A stretch of DNA of 64,000 nt from Pelobacter sp. (GTDB taxonomy: Bacteria; Desulfobacterota; Desulfuromonadia; Geobacterales; Pseudopelobacteraceae). Location of the stretch: NCBI GenBank assembly GCA_030824515.1, contig JAVBXN010000012.1, positions 153,628-217,627 of the forward strand, written 5' to 3'. Every line of letters begins with the position of its first letter. Within the stretch, counting starts at the first letter, position 1. The position numbers and the translations under genes were made by a program. The notes beneath the pieces were generated by a model. That model did no database searches. It saw only the letters and a program-made list of their open reading frames with translations, and was not told the origin of the DNA. Positions 1 to 9,121 of this stretch are shown in pieces.

Positions 1-815
1 ACCGATGGCCGGTGACGACTCACCGGTGGACCATCCGAAAGTTCAGCAATATAATTTGCGCCGCTCCTCTTCAAAAGCAGGTGGCGATTACCGGGAGCCA
101 GGTAACCGTGCCCCGGCAAAACCCTTTCGCCATGTTCGGCTTCCTTGACCGCTATTCTGCAGAGACTGTCGAGTCGCTTTGCAAAGGTCTTGGTAAACGT
201 TTCCGGCATATGCTGGGTGATCAGGACAGCCGGACAATCGGCGGGCATATCCACCAGAAGAGTTTTCAAAGCCTCGGTGCCTCCGGTGGAAGCGCCGAGT
301 ATGATGACCTTCTCGGTAGTGGAAAAAGTTCGGTGCTCGGCGGCCAGAACAACGTCGGCACTGTTTTTTTGTTCGACTGTAATATGTGCTGCGCTGATCG
401 TTGCCGGTCGCCGCATACGCGCCCTGGCCGCTCCACGGATCTTGTCGGTCAGTTCCACGGCATAATCCTGCAGGCCGTTGCGAATGTCGATCTTGGGCTT
501 GGTAACAAAATCAAACGCTCCCAACTCCAGGGCATGCAGGGTAATCGATGAGCTCTTCTCCGTCAGCGAAGACACCATCACCACCGGCATCGGACGCAGA
601 CGCATCAGCTTCTCCAGAAACGCCAGGCCATCCATCTTCGGCATCTCCACATCCAGTGTCAACACGTCCGGGTTGAGCGCCTTGATCTTTTCCCTGGCAA
701 CCAGCGGGTCGGGAGCGGTCCCGACCACCTCCATATCCGGCTGTTTGTTGATGATTTCGGTCAAAAGACTCCGAATTAGCGCTGAATCGTCTATGATAAG
801 AACCTTGATTGACAT
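1..815 (-). CDS. cheB: Chemotaxis response regulator and protein-glutamate methylesterase CheB (C-terminus outside window)
   Basis: CheB removes methyl groups from (and can deamidate) chemoreceptor glutamates in the cytoplasm, resetting adaptation. I translated this strand by hand from the ATG at 815, which is preceded by GGGAT. An N-terminal receiver begins [17 protein letters not shown], with the phospho-acceptor Asp in [12 protein letters not shown] and Lys in FVTKPK. After a linker comes the methylesterase domain with the nucleophilic Ser in [11 protein letters not shown] and the catalytic His in [12 protein letters not shown]. The reading frame is open to base 1, so the C-terminal end, including the last catalytic Asp, is missing. 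It is the last visible gene of the minus-strand chemotaxis operon, 44 bases after cheD. Confidence 0.95.
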   Translation of the reverse strand, partial: MSIKVLIIDDSALIRSLLTEIINKQPDMEVVGTAPDPLVAREKIKALNPDVLTLDVEMPKMDGLAFLEKLMRLRPMPVVMVSSLTEKSSSITLHALELGAFDFVTKPKIDIRNGLQDYAVELTDKIRGAARARMRRPATISAAHITVEQKNSADVVLAAEHRTFSTTEKVIILGASTGGTEALKTLLVDMPADCPAVLITQHMPETFTKTFAKRLDSLCRIAVKEAEHGERVLPGHGYLAPGNRHLLLKRSGANYIAELSDGPPVSRHRPS

Positions 816-859
816 ATCGATATCCCGTTATTGCATGAGTGGCGTTCTCGCTGTTGGCA

Positions 860-1411
860 TCATTTAGTAAAGAGTGTCTGCAATAGTTCCGGAGAAAGTG
901 CCTGAGTTTTAATCCGCTTGACGAAGACCTGGCCGGAAGCCGGATAAAAGCAGATTTTCCTGGGGTATATGTCGCCCACATCGATCGCGGTAATTCTTAT
1001 TTTCCGTTCCGACAGGTAACGCACGGCAAAATCGGCATTCTGCCGCCCCACATCACTCATGCCGTCCATCACCTTGCCGGCTCCGAAAATCTTTGCCTCA
1101 AGTCGCGAGCGCTCCGCTCCCAGCTGAAGCACATGTTCGATCAACAGTTTCATCGCGTGGGTTCCGTAACGCGCCGAACCGAAGGAGATCCTGCCAAGCT
1201 CTCCGCTATCACCCGGCAACATGTAATGATTCATTCCACCTACTCCGCTGATAGTGTCATAGAGGCATACCGATACGCATGACCCCAATACGGTGGTGAT
1301 GACAGTGCCGTCAGCGGTTGCATGATACTGCCCGGGAAGGATCTTGATCGCCGTTGAATCGGAAAGGCGGTCAAAATAACTGCTGGTCGAAAAATATCTC
1401 CCCCGGTGCAT
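860..1411 (-). CDS. cheD: Chemoreceptor glutamine deamidase CheD
   Basis: CheD deamidates specific receptor glutamines to glutamate, making them substrates for CheR, and in some species works with CheC/CheX. The 183-residue protein shows the family signature: catalytic Cys45 in [12 protein letters not shown], catalytic His62 in GGMNHYMLP and the Thr39/40 region just before the Cys loop, followed by the conserved KIFGAG segment. Its length suits CheD with a short N-terminal extension. The start codon lies 5 bases after cheR with no clear ribosome site, so translation is probably coupled to cheR. No CheC is visible in the window, but a CheX-like gene lies at 14067. Confidence 0.95.
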   Translation of the reverse strand: MHRGRYFSTSSYFDRLSDSTAIKILPGQYHATADGTVITTVLGSCVSVCLYDTISGVGGMNHYMLPGDSGELGRISFGSARYGTHAMKLLIEHVLQLGAERSRLEAKIFGAGKVMDGMSDVGRQNADFAVRYLSERKIRITAIDVGDIYPRKICFYPASGQVFVKRIKTQALSPELLQTLFTK

Positions 1412-1416
1412 ATCGC

Positions 1417-2289
1417 TTAATTCTTCGGAGAATAAACCGTTTTACCACAGACCTTGAACAGGTCGGCCGCATGATGAAAGCTTTCGGAATGACCGGCAAA
1501 GAACAAACCGTGCGGATGCAGGCAGGGCTGCATTTTTTTCAAAATCCGGTACTGGGTTTCCTTATCGAAATAGATCATCACGTTCCTGCAAAATATCACA
1601 TCGAACTTCTCATTAATACCCCACTGTTCATCCAGCAGGTTGAATCGCCGGAAGGTAATCATCTGTTTGAGTTCGGGCCTGACTTTTGCGAAGCCCGCGT
1701 TTTTGCCGTCACCTTTCAGAAAAAAGCGCTTGAGCTGCTCAGGAGAAACCTTCTGGAGCTGGTCCAGCGAATAGACACCACGTTTGGCCTTCTCCAGAAC
1801 ATTAGTATCGATGTCGGTAGCCAGAATTCTGACCGGTGCGTTGAAGCTCTTATACTGTTCCACTACCGTCATGGCAATCGAATAGGGTTCTTCGCCACTG
1901 GAGGAGGCGCATGTCCAGATATTGACGTGGTTGGATCGGGGAATGGCGCCCAGGTGTTTCGAGAGGATCGGAAAATGGTGGGCCTCCCGGAAGAAGGAGG
2001 TCATATTGGTAGTGAGGGCGTTGATGAACTCCTCGCTCTCCAACTTGTCGCAACTCTCCAGAAGTCGGATATACTCGCTGAATGAATCAATCTGCCGGGC
2101 TCTGAGGCGGCGGGCCAGACGGCTGTAGACCAGATCCCTCTTGGACGGAGCCAGGGAAATACCCGCAACCCGGTATATCAGGCTTCTGATATGATGAAAA
2201 TCGTCATCGGTGAAAGGGAACAGGTACAGTTCCCTTTCACCGGACTCGTTTCCGAATGCCGGTTTTTTAACAGCGTTTATCTCCGACAT
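1417..2289 (-). CDS. cheR: Chemotaxis protein methyltransferase CheR
   Basis: CheR methylates glutamates on chemoreceptors using S-adenosylmethionine. The 290-residue protein has the N-terminal helical CheR_N domain (roughly residues 25-90, including [11 protein letters not shown]) and a Rossmann methyltransferase domain with [16 protein letters not shown], the ATDID motif and [10 protein letters not shown]. The start is supported by GGGGAG 8 bases upstream. It follows the MCP gene directly; that receptor ends in a pentapeptide fitting the known CheR docking motif, so the two probably work together. Confidence 0.96.
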   Translation of the reverse strand: MSEINAVKKPAFGNESGERELYLFPFTDDDFHHIRSLIYRVAGISLAPSKRDLVYSRLARRLRARQIDSFSEYIRLLESCDKLESEEFINALTTNMTSFFREAHHFPILSKHLGAIPRSNHVNIWTCASSSGEEPYSIAMTVVEQYKSFNAPVRILATDIDTNVLEKAKRGVYSLDQLQKVSPEQLKRFFLKGDGKNAGFAKVRPELKQMITFRRFNLLDEQWGINEKFDVIFCRNVMIYFDKETQYRILKKMQPCLHPHGLFFAGHSESFHHAADLFKVCGKTVYSPKN

Positions 2290-2338
2290 TCACAACTCCC
2301 CATGTGCAACAGCAATAGTATACTCCACGTTCAAGTCA

Positions 2339-4078
2339 TCAAAATTCTTTCCAATCTTCATCCTCTTCGGATGTTTTGGGTGCTGAAAGCTTGAGAGAGT
2401 CACCCTTTTTCTGATTTTTGGCCACGCCCAACCGGCCGACCTTCTTTCCCGGGAGCTCGTGATGTAGCGGCTGAATCCTGCGGGGTTTCTTGTCGGACGA
2501 GACTTTTTGTGACTGGTGGGACTCCTCCAGCTTGAAGCGCGTCACGACCTGCACCAGCTGCAGCGCCTGCTCCTCCAGCGACTCGGCGGCAGCGGCGGCC
2601 TGTTCGACCAGGGCGGCATTCTGCTGGGTGACGTCGTCCATCTGGGTGATGGCGGTATTGACCTGTTCGATGCCGCTGGACTGCTCCAGCGAAGCAGCTG
2701 AAATCTCGGCCATGATATCGGTCACCCGCTTGATGCTGGTAACGATCTCCTGGGTCGTATGCCCGGCCTCTTCCACCAGTCGGCTGCCATCCTGCACCTT
2801 GCCGACCGAATCCTCGATCAGCGCCTTGATCTCCTTGGCCGCGGCGGCACTGCGTTGGGCCAGGCTGCGAACCTCGGCCGCAACCACGGCGAAACCCCGA
2901 CCCTGCTCGCCGGCACGGGCCGCTTCCACGGCGGCATTCAGCGCAAGGATGTTGGTCTGGAAGGCGATGCCGTCGATCACACCGATGATATCCGAAATCT
3001 TGCGGGAGCTGTCGGTAATCGATTCCATCGTGCGCACGACCTTGTTGATCACGTCGCCACCTTTTACCGCGACTCCGCTGGCACTGATCGCCAGCTGGTT
3101 GGCCTGCTGGGCGTTGTCGGCGTTCTGCTTGACGGTGGAAGTCAGCTCCTCCATGCTGGAGGCGGTTTCTTCGAGCGCCGAAGCCTGCTCTTCGGTCCGC
3201 TGTGAAAGGTCGGCGTTGCCGGCCGAAATCTGCTCGGTGGCCGTGGCGATAGAATCGGCGCCACTGCGCACTTCACCAACGATCCGCGCCAGCCCTTCAT
3301 TCATCTCTTTCAATGACCCCAAAAGGTGTCCGGTCTCGTCCTGGCTGTCGATCTCGATCTTGACGGTCAGGTCGCCGGCCGCGATTTGTTCCGACACGCT
3401 GATGGCCCTGTCCAGGGCTTCCTTGATCCGACGGGCAACCAGCCAGGCAAAAGCAAAGATCACCAGGGCCAGCACTGCTGTAGCCCCGAGAATCTTGATG
3501 CGCGTCTTTGCCACCTCTTTTTTGACATCATCGACGTAGATACCGCTGCCGACTACCCAGCCCCACTCCTTCATCAGCTTTATATAGGAGATTTTGTCCA
3601 CAGGTTTTGTGGACCCGGCCTTTGCCCATTGGTACTCGACGATTCCTTCTCCCTTATCTTTCGCCACCTTGACAAATTCGACGAAGATCTGCTTGCCGTT
3701 GGGGTCCTTGATATCGGCCACATTCTTGCCGATCAGATCCTGGTTTGCACCATGGGTTAGCACCTTTGGTTCCAGGTCGTTGATCCAGAAGTATTCGTTG
3801 CCGTGATACCGGATCGTCTTAACCCTCTCCAGAGCCCTCTTCTGGGCTTCCGCCAGCGGGAGTGTTCCGGCTTTCACCTGCGCCTCATACCCCTCCAGCA
3901 GCGCATAAACCACGTCAACAACACCCTTGGTCGCTAACTGTTTTTCCGCCAGCAGATTGTGCTCCATGTATGGCAGCAGATAAAAAGTTACTCCAAGTAT
4001 CAGCAACGCGATGGTGGTGATTGATATGCTCAGTATCTTGTTGAGGATCTTCCAATTTTTAAAGCTCTTGATTTTCAT
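2339..4078 (-). CDS. Methyl-accepting chemotaxis protein with single-Cache sensor and C-terminal CheR-docking pentapeptide
   Basis: This is a transmembrane chemoreceptor of 579 residues. A membrane helix at about 14-35 is followed by a periplasmic Cache domain (about 36-190; the segment [18 protein letters not shown] is typical of single-Cache receptors that bind small carboxylates). A second membrane helix lies at about 195-215, then HAMP and the signalling domain with the hairpin [19 protein letters not shown]. After the coiled coil comes a charged, flexible tail of about 60 residues ending DWKEF, which fits the x-aromatic-x-x-aromatic tether that binds CheR (NWETF in E. coli Tar). The ligand is unknown. 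AAGGCGG precedes the ATG. Confidence 0.95.
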   Translation of the reverse strand: MKIKSFKNWKILNKILSISITTIALLILGVTFYLLPYMEHNLLAEKQLATKGVVDVVYALLEGYEAQVKAGTLPLAEAQKRALERVKTIRYHGNEYFWINDLEPKVLTHGANQDLIGKNVADIKDPNGKQIFVEFVKVAKDKGEGIVEYQWAKAGSTKPVDKISYIKLMKEWGWVVGSGIYVDDVKKEVAKTRIKILGATAVLALVIFAFAWLVARRIKEALDRAISVSEQIAAGDLTVKIEIDSQDETGHLLGSLKEMNEGLARIVGEVRSGADSIATATEQISAGNADLSQRTEEQASALEETASSMEELTSTVKQNADNAQQANQLAISASGVAVKGGDVINKVVRTMESITDSSRKISDIIGVIDGIAFQTNILALNAAVEAARAGEQGRGFAVVAAEVRSLAQRSAAAAKEIKALIEDSVGKVQDGSRLVEEAGHTTQEIVTSIKRVTDIMAEISAASLEQSSGIEQVNTAITQMDDVTQQNAALVEQAAAAAESLEEQALQLVQVVTRFKLEESHQSQKVSSDKKPRRIQPLHHELPGKKVGRLGVAKNQKKGDSLKLSAPKTSEEDEDWKEF

Positions 4079-4107
4079 GCCGTTACCGCCTTTCCCCTTG
4101 TATTTGA

Positions 4108-4599
4108 TCAGTTTGCCTGTTCCATGACCTGCATCTCTTCACTGCTCATCAGCTTTTCGATATCCACCAGGATCAGCATCTGCTCGTTCAGCGTGCCAAG
4201 CCCGGTGATGTAATCCGTATCCAGCGCCGCCCCCATTTCAGGAGCCGGCTTGATCTGGTCACCGCTGAGAGCCACAACATCGGAAACACCGTCAACCACC
4301 ATTCCTATTACTCTCCCGAGAACGTTCATGATGATCACCACGGTAAATTCGTTGTAGGTCGGTACACCAACCTTGAACTTGATCCGCATGTCTACAATCG
4401 GAACGATCACACCGCGCAGGTTTATCACGCCCTTGATGAACTCCGGAGCGTTGGCGATATGGGTAACCGTATCGTAACCGCGGATTTCCTGAACCTTGAG
4501 GATATCGATCCCGTACTCCTCGCTGCCCAGGGTGAAGGTAAGGTACTCCGAGGCGACGCCCGTCCCGTTTTTGTCGGTACGCTCCTGACCTGTCTGCAT
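4108..4599 (-). CDS. cheW: Chemotaxis coupling protein CheW
   Basis: CheW is the adaptor that joins receptors to the kinase CheA. The 163-residue protein is a single CheW SH3-like domain: [21 protein letters not shown], the conserved [16 protein letters not shown] segment, and a C-terminal helix after [20 protein letters not shown] that fits the family. A strong GGAGG lies upstream of the ATG. It sits between cheA and the receptor gene, consistent with one receptor-kinase array. Confidence 0.96.
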   Translation of the reverse strand: MQTGQERTDKNGTGVASEYLTFTLGSEEYGIDILKVQEIRGYDTVTHIANAPEFIKGVINLRGVIVPIVDMRIKFKVGVPTYNEFTVVIIMNVLGRVIGMVVDGVSDVVALSGDQIKPAPEMGAALDTDYITGLGTLNEQMLILVDIEKLMSSEEMQVMEQAN

Positions 4600-4638
4600 A
4601 ATTTTAATTACCTCCGTTTAATGATGTTCTTGCAAAGT

Positions 4639-6762
4639 CTATTTTTGTTTCCTCATTCGAAACAATGAGTTTACATCCAGTATCAGCGCAACCCGGCCAT
4701 CTCCCAGAATGGTGGCTCCAGCCGTGCCCTCGACCTTGCGGTAGTTTGTTTCGATACTCTTGATGACCACCTGGTGTTCATCAAGCAGGGCGTCCACCAG
4801 AAGTGCCGCCTTTTCACCCTCGACATCGATCAGGATCAGAATTCCTTTTCCCGGTTCCTTGACCAGCGCATCCATGTTGAACAGTTCGTACAACGCTATG
4901 ATCGGGATGTATTCACCACGCACATGGACCACATTTCTGCCGTTAACGGTTTTCAGGCTTTCAGGGGCGGGCTGGAGCGACTCTACGATTGAGTTGAGCG
5001 GGATGATGAATTTCTCCGGGCCGACCGCGACCGAAAGCCCGTCCAGAATGGCGAGTGTCAGCGGCAGGCTGATGGTGACCCGCGTGCCTTTGCCGGGCTC
5101 GGACGCTATATTGACCCTGCCGCTCATGGACTGTACATTTCTCAAAACAACATCCATACCGACTCCGCGTCCGGAAATATCCGTAACGCATTCGGCGGTG
5201 GAAAAACCCGGAGCAAAGATCAGTTGCCAGACCTCCTCGTCACTCATGTTGTCGGAGGCCGGAATACCGCGTTCGGCGGCCTTGGCGAGAATTTTGGCGC
5301 GATTCAGGCCAGCGCCGTCATCAATCACGTCAATCACGATCCGGCCGCCAACCTGCGAGGCGCGCAGCGTGATGGTGCCGCAGGGTTCTTTCCCGGACGC
5401 TATCCGCGTCTCCGGAATCTCCAGCGCATGATCCATGCAGTTGCGCACCAGGTGGGTGAGCGGGTCGGTAATCTTTTCGATCAGCCCCTTGTCCAGCTCG
5501 GTGCTATCCCCGACTGTTTTCAATTCCACCTGTTTACCCAGCTTCGCGGCCAGTTCGCGCACCATGCGGGGAAACCGGCTGAAGACGATGCTGATCGGCA
5601 CCAGGCGGATCGACATGACGCTCTGCTGCAGGTCACGGGTATTGCGTTCCAGTTGCAGCAGGCTTCGGTGAAGGTTTTCGTGGAGTACCGGGTCGAGAAC
5701 GGCAGCGGTCTGGGCCAGCATCAGCTGGGTAATCACCAGTTCGCCGACCTGGTTGATCAACTGGTCCACCTTGGTCACGCCGACACGGATCGACGACTCG
5801 GCCTCGCTGGTGCGGCGGCCATAGGCTCCGGGGGCAAGCTCGTTTTTGTCGTAGCTCCTCCTGCCGATCGCATTTCCAAAAGTATCAGCGCCAGGTTCGC
5901 CGGCAACTTCCGGGCGAGGAATTTCTGGCAGAGTCACCTTGGCAATTAATTCGGAGTCAGCGCTATCTCTATTTTCCAGAGCATTTTCCGATGTTGTAAG
6001 CACCTGCAGCTGATCCACATCGGCAACGAATTCGAAAATGTCGCGGATATCGGCTTCGCTAGCCGTTGTGAAAAGAGTCATGCGCCAACTGCAGACACAG
6101 ATTTCCGGATCGATTGTATTGAAATCGGTCGTTGCCGGTAACCCGACGGTTACGGTCAACTCACCCAGCTCTTCCAGTTCGGCAAACAGGTTTTCCAGGC
6201 GGATGCCGCGCCGGAAGATATCGGGGTCAGGGGTGAACACGAGCTCATAGCGCTGACAGGAGTGCTCCGAGGCAACGGTCTCGGATAGAGCGATTTCCTC
6301 AGAAACCGCTGTCATTGCTGCAGAAGCGCTCCCGACCGGAGTAACTACGCTGCCGGCATCGATAACCTGCTGCAGTTTGGCACTGATCTGCTCAATGGCC
6401 TCCTGACGCACGAAGGCTCCGTCACGGTGCCCGGCCAGCTGCATGGAAATGACGTCACCCGCTTCAAGAAAAAGATCGACCATGGCCGTACTGAAGTGGA
6501 TCTCATGATTGCGCATGCGGTCCAACAGCGACTCCAGCACATGGGTGACGACGGTCATGTCCTTGAAACCGAAAATCCCCGCCCCCCCCTTGATCGAATG
6601 GGCCGCCCTGAAGATTGCATTCAACTGTTCCTCGTCAGGCCCCTCGTCGGGAAGCGACACAAGAATCTGTTCCATTTCGGCCAGGTGCTCGGCGCATTCT
6701 TCGAAAAAAACCTGGTTGAACTGATTGAGGTCTATGTTGTTATTCTGTTCGGATTGAGTCAT
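4639..6762 (-). CDS. cheA: Chemotaxis histidine kinase CheA
   Basis: CheA autophosphorylates under receptor control and passes phosphate to CheY and CheB. In 707 residues I see the Hpt domain with phospho-His55 in AHSIKGGAGIFGF, a middle region with a P2-like or CheA-specific fold (about 170-255), the dimerisation helices (VTKVDQLINQVGELVITQ), the HATPase domain (LTHLVRNCMDHALE, DDGAGLN, GRGVGMDVV) and a C-terminal CheW-like domain. I chose the ATG at 6762, not the one at 6783, because AAGGA lies 7 bases upstream of it; the earlier start would also overlap the STAS gene before it. Confidence 0.96.
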   Translation of the reverse strand: MTQSEQNNNIDLNQFNQVFFEECAEHLAEMEQILVSLPDEGPDEEQLNAIFRAAHSIKGGAGIFGFKDMTVVTHVLESLLDRMRNHEIHFSTAMVDLFLEAGDVISMQLAGHRDGAFVRQEAIEQISAKLQQVIDAGSVVTPVGSASAAMTAVSEEIALSETVASEHSCQRYELVFTPDPDIFRRGIRLENLFAELEELGELTVTVGLPATTDFNTIDPEICVCSWRMTLFTTASEADIRDIFEFVADVDQLQVLTTSENALENRDSADSELIAKVTLPEIPRPEVAGEPGADTFGNAIGRRSYDKNELAPGAYGRRTSEAESSIRVGVTKVDQLINQVGELVITQLMLAQTAAVLDPVLHENLHRSLLQLERNTRDLQQSVMSIRLVPISIVFSRFPRMVRELAAKLGKQVELKTVGDSTELDKGLIEKITDPLTHLVRNCMDHALEIPETRIASGKEPCGTITLRASQVGGRIVIDVIDDGAGLNRAKILAKAAERGIPASDNMSDEEVWQLIFAPGFSTAECVTDISGRGVGMDVVLRNVQSMSGRVNIASEPGKGTRVTISLPLTLAILDGLSVAVGPEKFIIPLNSIVESLQPAPESLKTVNGRNVVHVRGEYIPIIALYELFNMDALVKEPGKGILILIDVEGEKAALLVDALLDEHQVVIKSIETNYRKVEGTAGATILGDGRVALILDVNSLFRMRKQK

Positions 6763-6779
6763 GCGGAATTCCTTGGTGA

Positions 6780-7118
6780 TCAATGTGAGAGATTGAATTC
6801 ACTGTCAAATCCCAAAAAATGGATTTTGGATCTGATCGTATCTGGAATGTTGGTCAGCTGCGCACTGACATTGTTCTGTTTCAGACCGCTCAGGAACAGC
6901 GCCAGCAACTGGCAGCCACAAGCATCGATGTCGGTGACTCCCGTCAGGTCTACCAGCTGAACGCCGTTCGAAGAACATTCTTTCTGTCCGTCGGAAGCGT
7001 CAGAATCCAAAAGACGGGCAAGACAGTTAACCAGCGCCGGATACTTCCCGGCAACGGTTCTCATCGAGCATTCGCCATCCAGGCACGTTTTCAACGACTC
7101 GCCGGTTTCGGTATTCAT
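6780..7118 (-). CDS. STAS-domain protein, non-canonical (Cys at the usual phospho-Ser)
   Basis: This is a 112-residue single-domain STAS protein, the fold of anti-sigma-factor antagonists and of small adaptors in signalling operons. The diagnostic strand-helix segment reads VQLVDLTGVTDIDACGCQLL. Where SpoIIAA-like proteins have D-S-S-G, this one has D-A-C-G, so the usual serine phosphorylation site is gone. GGGGATGAA precedes the ATG, and the gene ends 17 bases before cheA. Together with the next STAS gene it heads the chemotaxis operon; it may act as a decoy or scaffold, which is inference. Confidence 0.85.
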   Translation of the reverse strand: MNTETGESLKTCLDGECSMRTVAGKYPALVNCLARLLDSDASDGQKECSSNGVQLVDLTGVTDIDACGCQLLALFLSGLKQNNVSAQLTNIPDTIRSKIHFLGFDSEFNLSH

Positions 7119-7150
7119 TTCATCCCCATTCGATTAGAGTGATTGTTGTT

Positions 7151-7462
7151 TCAAGCATTAATTCTGCGAATAAAAGTTACATCATCATGTATGGCAACCG
7201 GATAGAAGCCATGTTTCTCCAGATGCCGGAGCCACAGGGCCAGGATACTGTATCCGCTGCTGTCGATCGAGGTAATGCCGTTCAGGTCGATTTCGGTCAC
7301 AATATGTCCGTCGGGGTTACCCGCGACATAGTGCAGGGCACGATCTGAGATCCGGAGCGATTGCAGCGCGACCTGCTGCAGGTGTTCAGCCACGGTACCG
7401 GCAACCCAGTCTCCATCTACCCGCACCGAGTACTTACCGTTGTCGTTCCATATATCAGTCAT
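7151..7462 (-). CDS. STAS-domain protein (anti-sigma-antagonist type) with intact DSSG
   Basis: This is a 103-residue STAS protein, first gene of the visible chemotaxis operon. The motif EIDLNGITSIDSSGYSILAL keeps D-S-S-G, the site phosphorylated by serine kinases in SpoIIAA-type switches. A longer frame opens at 7522, but I place the start at 7462 because GGAG precedes that ATG at good spacing and the extra residues do not look like STAS. No partner serine kinase or phosphatase is visible in the window, so its target is unknown. Confidence 0.85.
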   Translation of the reverse strand: MTDIWNDNGKYSVRVDGDWVAGTVAEHLQQVALQSLRISDRALHYVAGNPDGHIVTEIDLNGITSIDSSGYSILALWLRHLEKHGFYPVAIHDDVTFIRRINA

Positions 7463-7571
7463 CACATTCTCCGGTTTCAGGCAGATTGCACGTGCCGGTA
7501 TACAGAGCACGGCGCATGCCAACGCGTGCTGAATATTTTCATCAATAATTCAGAGATGTTATCAGTTTCAG

Positions 7572-7577
7572 ATTATA
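7572..7577 (-). promoter_or_regulatory. Possible -10 box for the chemotaxis operon
   Basis: On the minus strand a perfect TATAAT lies about 110 bases upstream of the first STAS start. No good -35 is seen at 16-18 bases, so this is only a weak candidate. The rest of the gap (7463-7711) holds a 7-bp hairpin at 7660-7679 and nothing else I can name. Confidence 0.3.
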
Positions 7578-7711
7578 TGGAAGGGAGCGACACGGATTGA
7601 CAGCTGGAGGAACAATTGAAGCTAATCAACTGTAAACATTTGAATTATCCGAGTGGACAGAAGTTGACGCTGCAACTTCCATCGCAGGGGTAAATTATAT
7701 GGGGGGCTACT

Positions 7712-9121
7712 TTACGGTTCCGAGCGCGACAGGCGCTTGTTCAGGGCCTGGCGGGTAATCCCCAGGTAGGTGGCGGCCAGGCGCTGGTTATTGTCGGCCA
7801 GGCGCAATGCCTCGCGAATCAGCTGATTCTCGGCATCCTTCAAGGTTGGAAATCCATTGCAAAAGGGGCAGACCGGACAGCGACTCTCAAAGACGCTGCT
7901 GTCGCATGAAGCGACCAGATCACGGCCGATCGCCACGACAAAAGGCTCCAACGGCAGGATTCGACCGTTATGGCGGGCTACGGCGTCATGAACCATCGCC
8001 TCCAGCTCACGGATATTGCCTGGAAAACGATAAGCTTTCAGATAACGGCTGAGCTCGGGTGGCACTGTCTGACAGGGCTTACCGAGGCTGGCGGCGGCCT
8101 TCTCAAGAAAATGGGCCAAGAGCAGCGGGATATCCTCGCAGCGCTCACGTAACGACGGCAATTCGACCCGATGGGCACATAGCCGGTAATAGAGGTCGGG
8201 ACGGAAGCCGCCTTTCTCCATCAGGCTCTTGAGGTCGGCATGGGTGGCGGCCACAACCCGGACGTCACTCTTTTGCGGCTTATCCGCCCCCAGCGGCAGA
8301 TATTCGCCCTCCTGCAGCAGTCGCAGCAGCTTGACCTGCGATGAAAACGTCAAGTCACCAATCTCATCCAGAAAGAGAGTGCCGCCGGATGCCTGGCGGA
8401 TCAACCCCTCCCTGGCCCGTTCGGCGCCGGTAAAGGCGCCTCGCTGGTGACCGAAGAGTGTGTCGCTGAACATCGCATCGTCAAGTCCGGCCAGGTTGAT
8501 CGCGACAAAGGGACCGCCGCGTCCGCTCAGGTCATGCACGGCACGCGCCGCCAACTCCTTGCCGGTGCCGGTCTCGCCGGTGATCAGCACCGGTTGCCGG
8601 GAGGGCGCCACCGATTCGAGGTAGAGGAAGATATTTCGCATCCTTGGGGAGGCGGTCACTATTTTGCTGAACGCGGTTTCCCTGCCGAGTGTTCCCTGCG
8701 CGAGACAGCGGCGCAAAGTCTCAAGATCACAGCGTGTCCGGGCCAGTTCGTAACTGGTGCGCACTGTTGCGATCAGGCAGTCCTTTTCCACCGGCTTTAC
8801 CAGATAATTGTCGGCTCCGTTACGCATGCAGGCCACAGCTGTCTCCAGGCAATTGACTGCGGTCACCATTATCACGGCCAGATCCGGGTAGGCAGCCTTG
8901 ATCTGTTTCAACAACTCGCTTCCGGTGACATGCGGCATCGTCATATCGAGCAGGACCAGCGCAACCGGCTGTTCCGCCAGCAGTTCCATCACGCGGCGGC
9001 TGTCGGACTGGGTCAGCACATTTTTGAATCCCGCCCGCCGCAGGATCAGCTGGCTGCTGAACAAAAGTTCCTCTTCATCATCCACCAACAGGATGGCAGG
9101 CTCAACAGCTTCCCTTTTCAT
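7712..9121 (-). CDS. Sigma-54-dependent response regulator (NtrC/AtoC family) with CxxCxxC motif
   Basis: This is a cytoplasmic activator of RpoN promoters, 469 residues. The receiver has its phospho-Asp in LVLLDMTMPH. The AAA+ domain has Walker A GETGTGKE, the sigma-54 contact loop GAFTGA and Walker B FLDEIGD. The C-terminal Fis-type helix-turn-helix contains RLAATYLGITRQALNKRL. Between AAA+ and the HTH sits CPVCPFC, a C-x2-C-x2-C cluster not usual for this family. The ATG at 9121 overlaps the stop of the upstream kinase gene (ATGA) and has GGAG before it, so the two are translationally coupled and likely cognate. The target promoter is unknown. Confidence 0.93.
   Translation of the reverse strand: MKREAVEPAILLVDDEEELLFSSQLILRRAGFKNVLTQSDSRRVMELLAEQPVALVLLDMTMPHVTGSELLKQIKAAYPDLAVIMVTAVNCLETAVACMRNGADNYLVKPVEKDCLIATVRTSYELARTRCDLETLRRCLAQGTLGRETAFSKIVTASPRMRNIFLYLESVAPSRQPVLITGETGTGKELAARAVHDLSGRGGPFVAINLAGLDDAMFSDTLFGHQRGAFTGAERAREGLIRQASGGTLFLDEIGDLTFSSQVKLLRLLQEGEYLPLGADKPQKSDVRVVAATHADLKSLMEKGGFRPDLYYRLCAHRVELPSLRERCEDIPLLLAHFLEKAAASLGKPCQTVPPELSRYLKAYRFPGNIRELEAMVHDAVARHNGRILPLEPFVVAIGRDLVASCDSSVFESRCPVCPFCNGFPTLKDAENQLIREALRLADNNQRLAATYLGITRQALNKRLSRSEP

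Noticed and set aside
2490..3539. Antisense ORF of 349 residues in the MCP gene
   Set aside because: Ser/Ala-rich product expected from reverse reading of the conserved MCP coiled coil; no ribosome site or family match.
7660..7679. Hairpin after the sigma-54 regulator gene, GAAGTTG/CAACTTC
   Set aside because: Short stem without a T-run on either strand; not enough to call a terminator.
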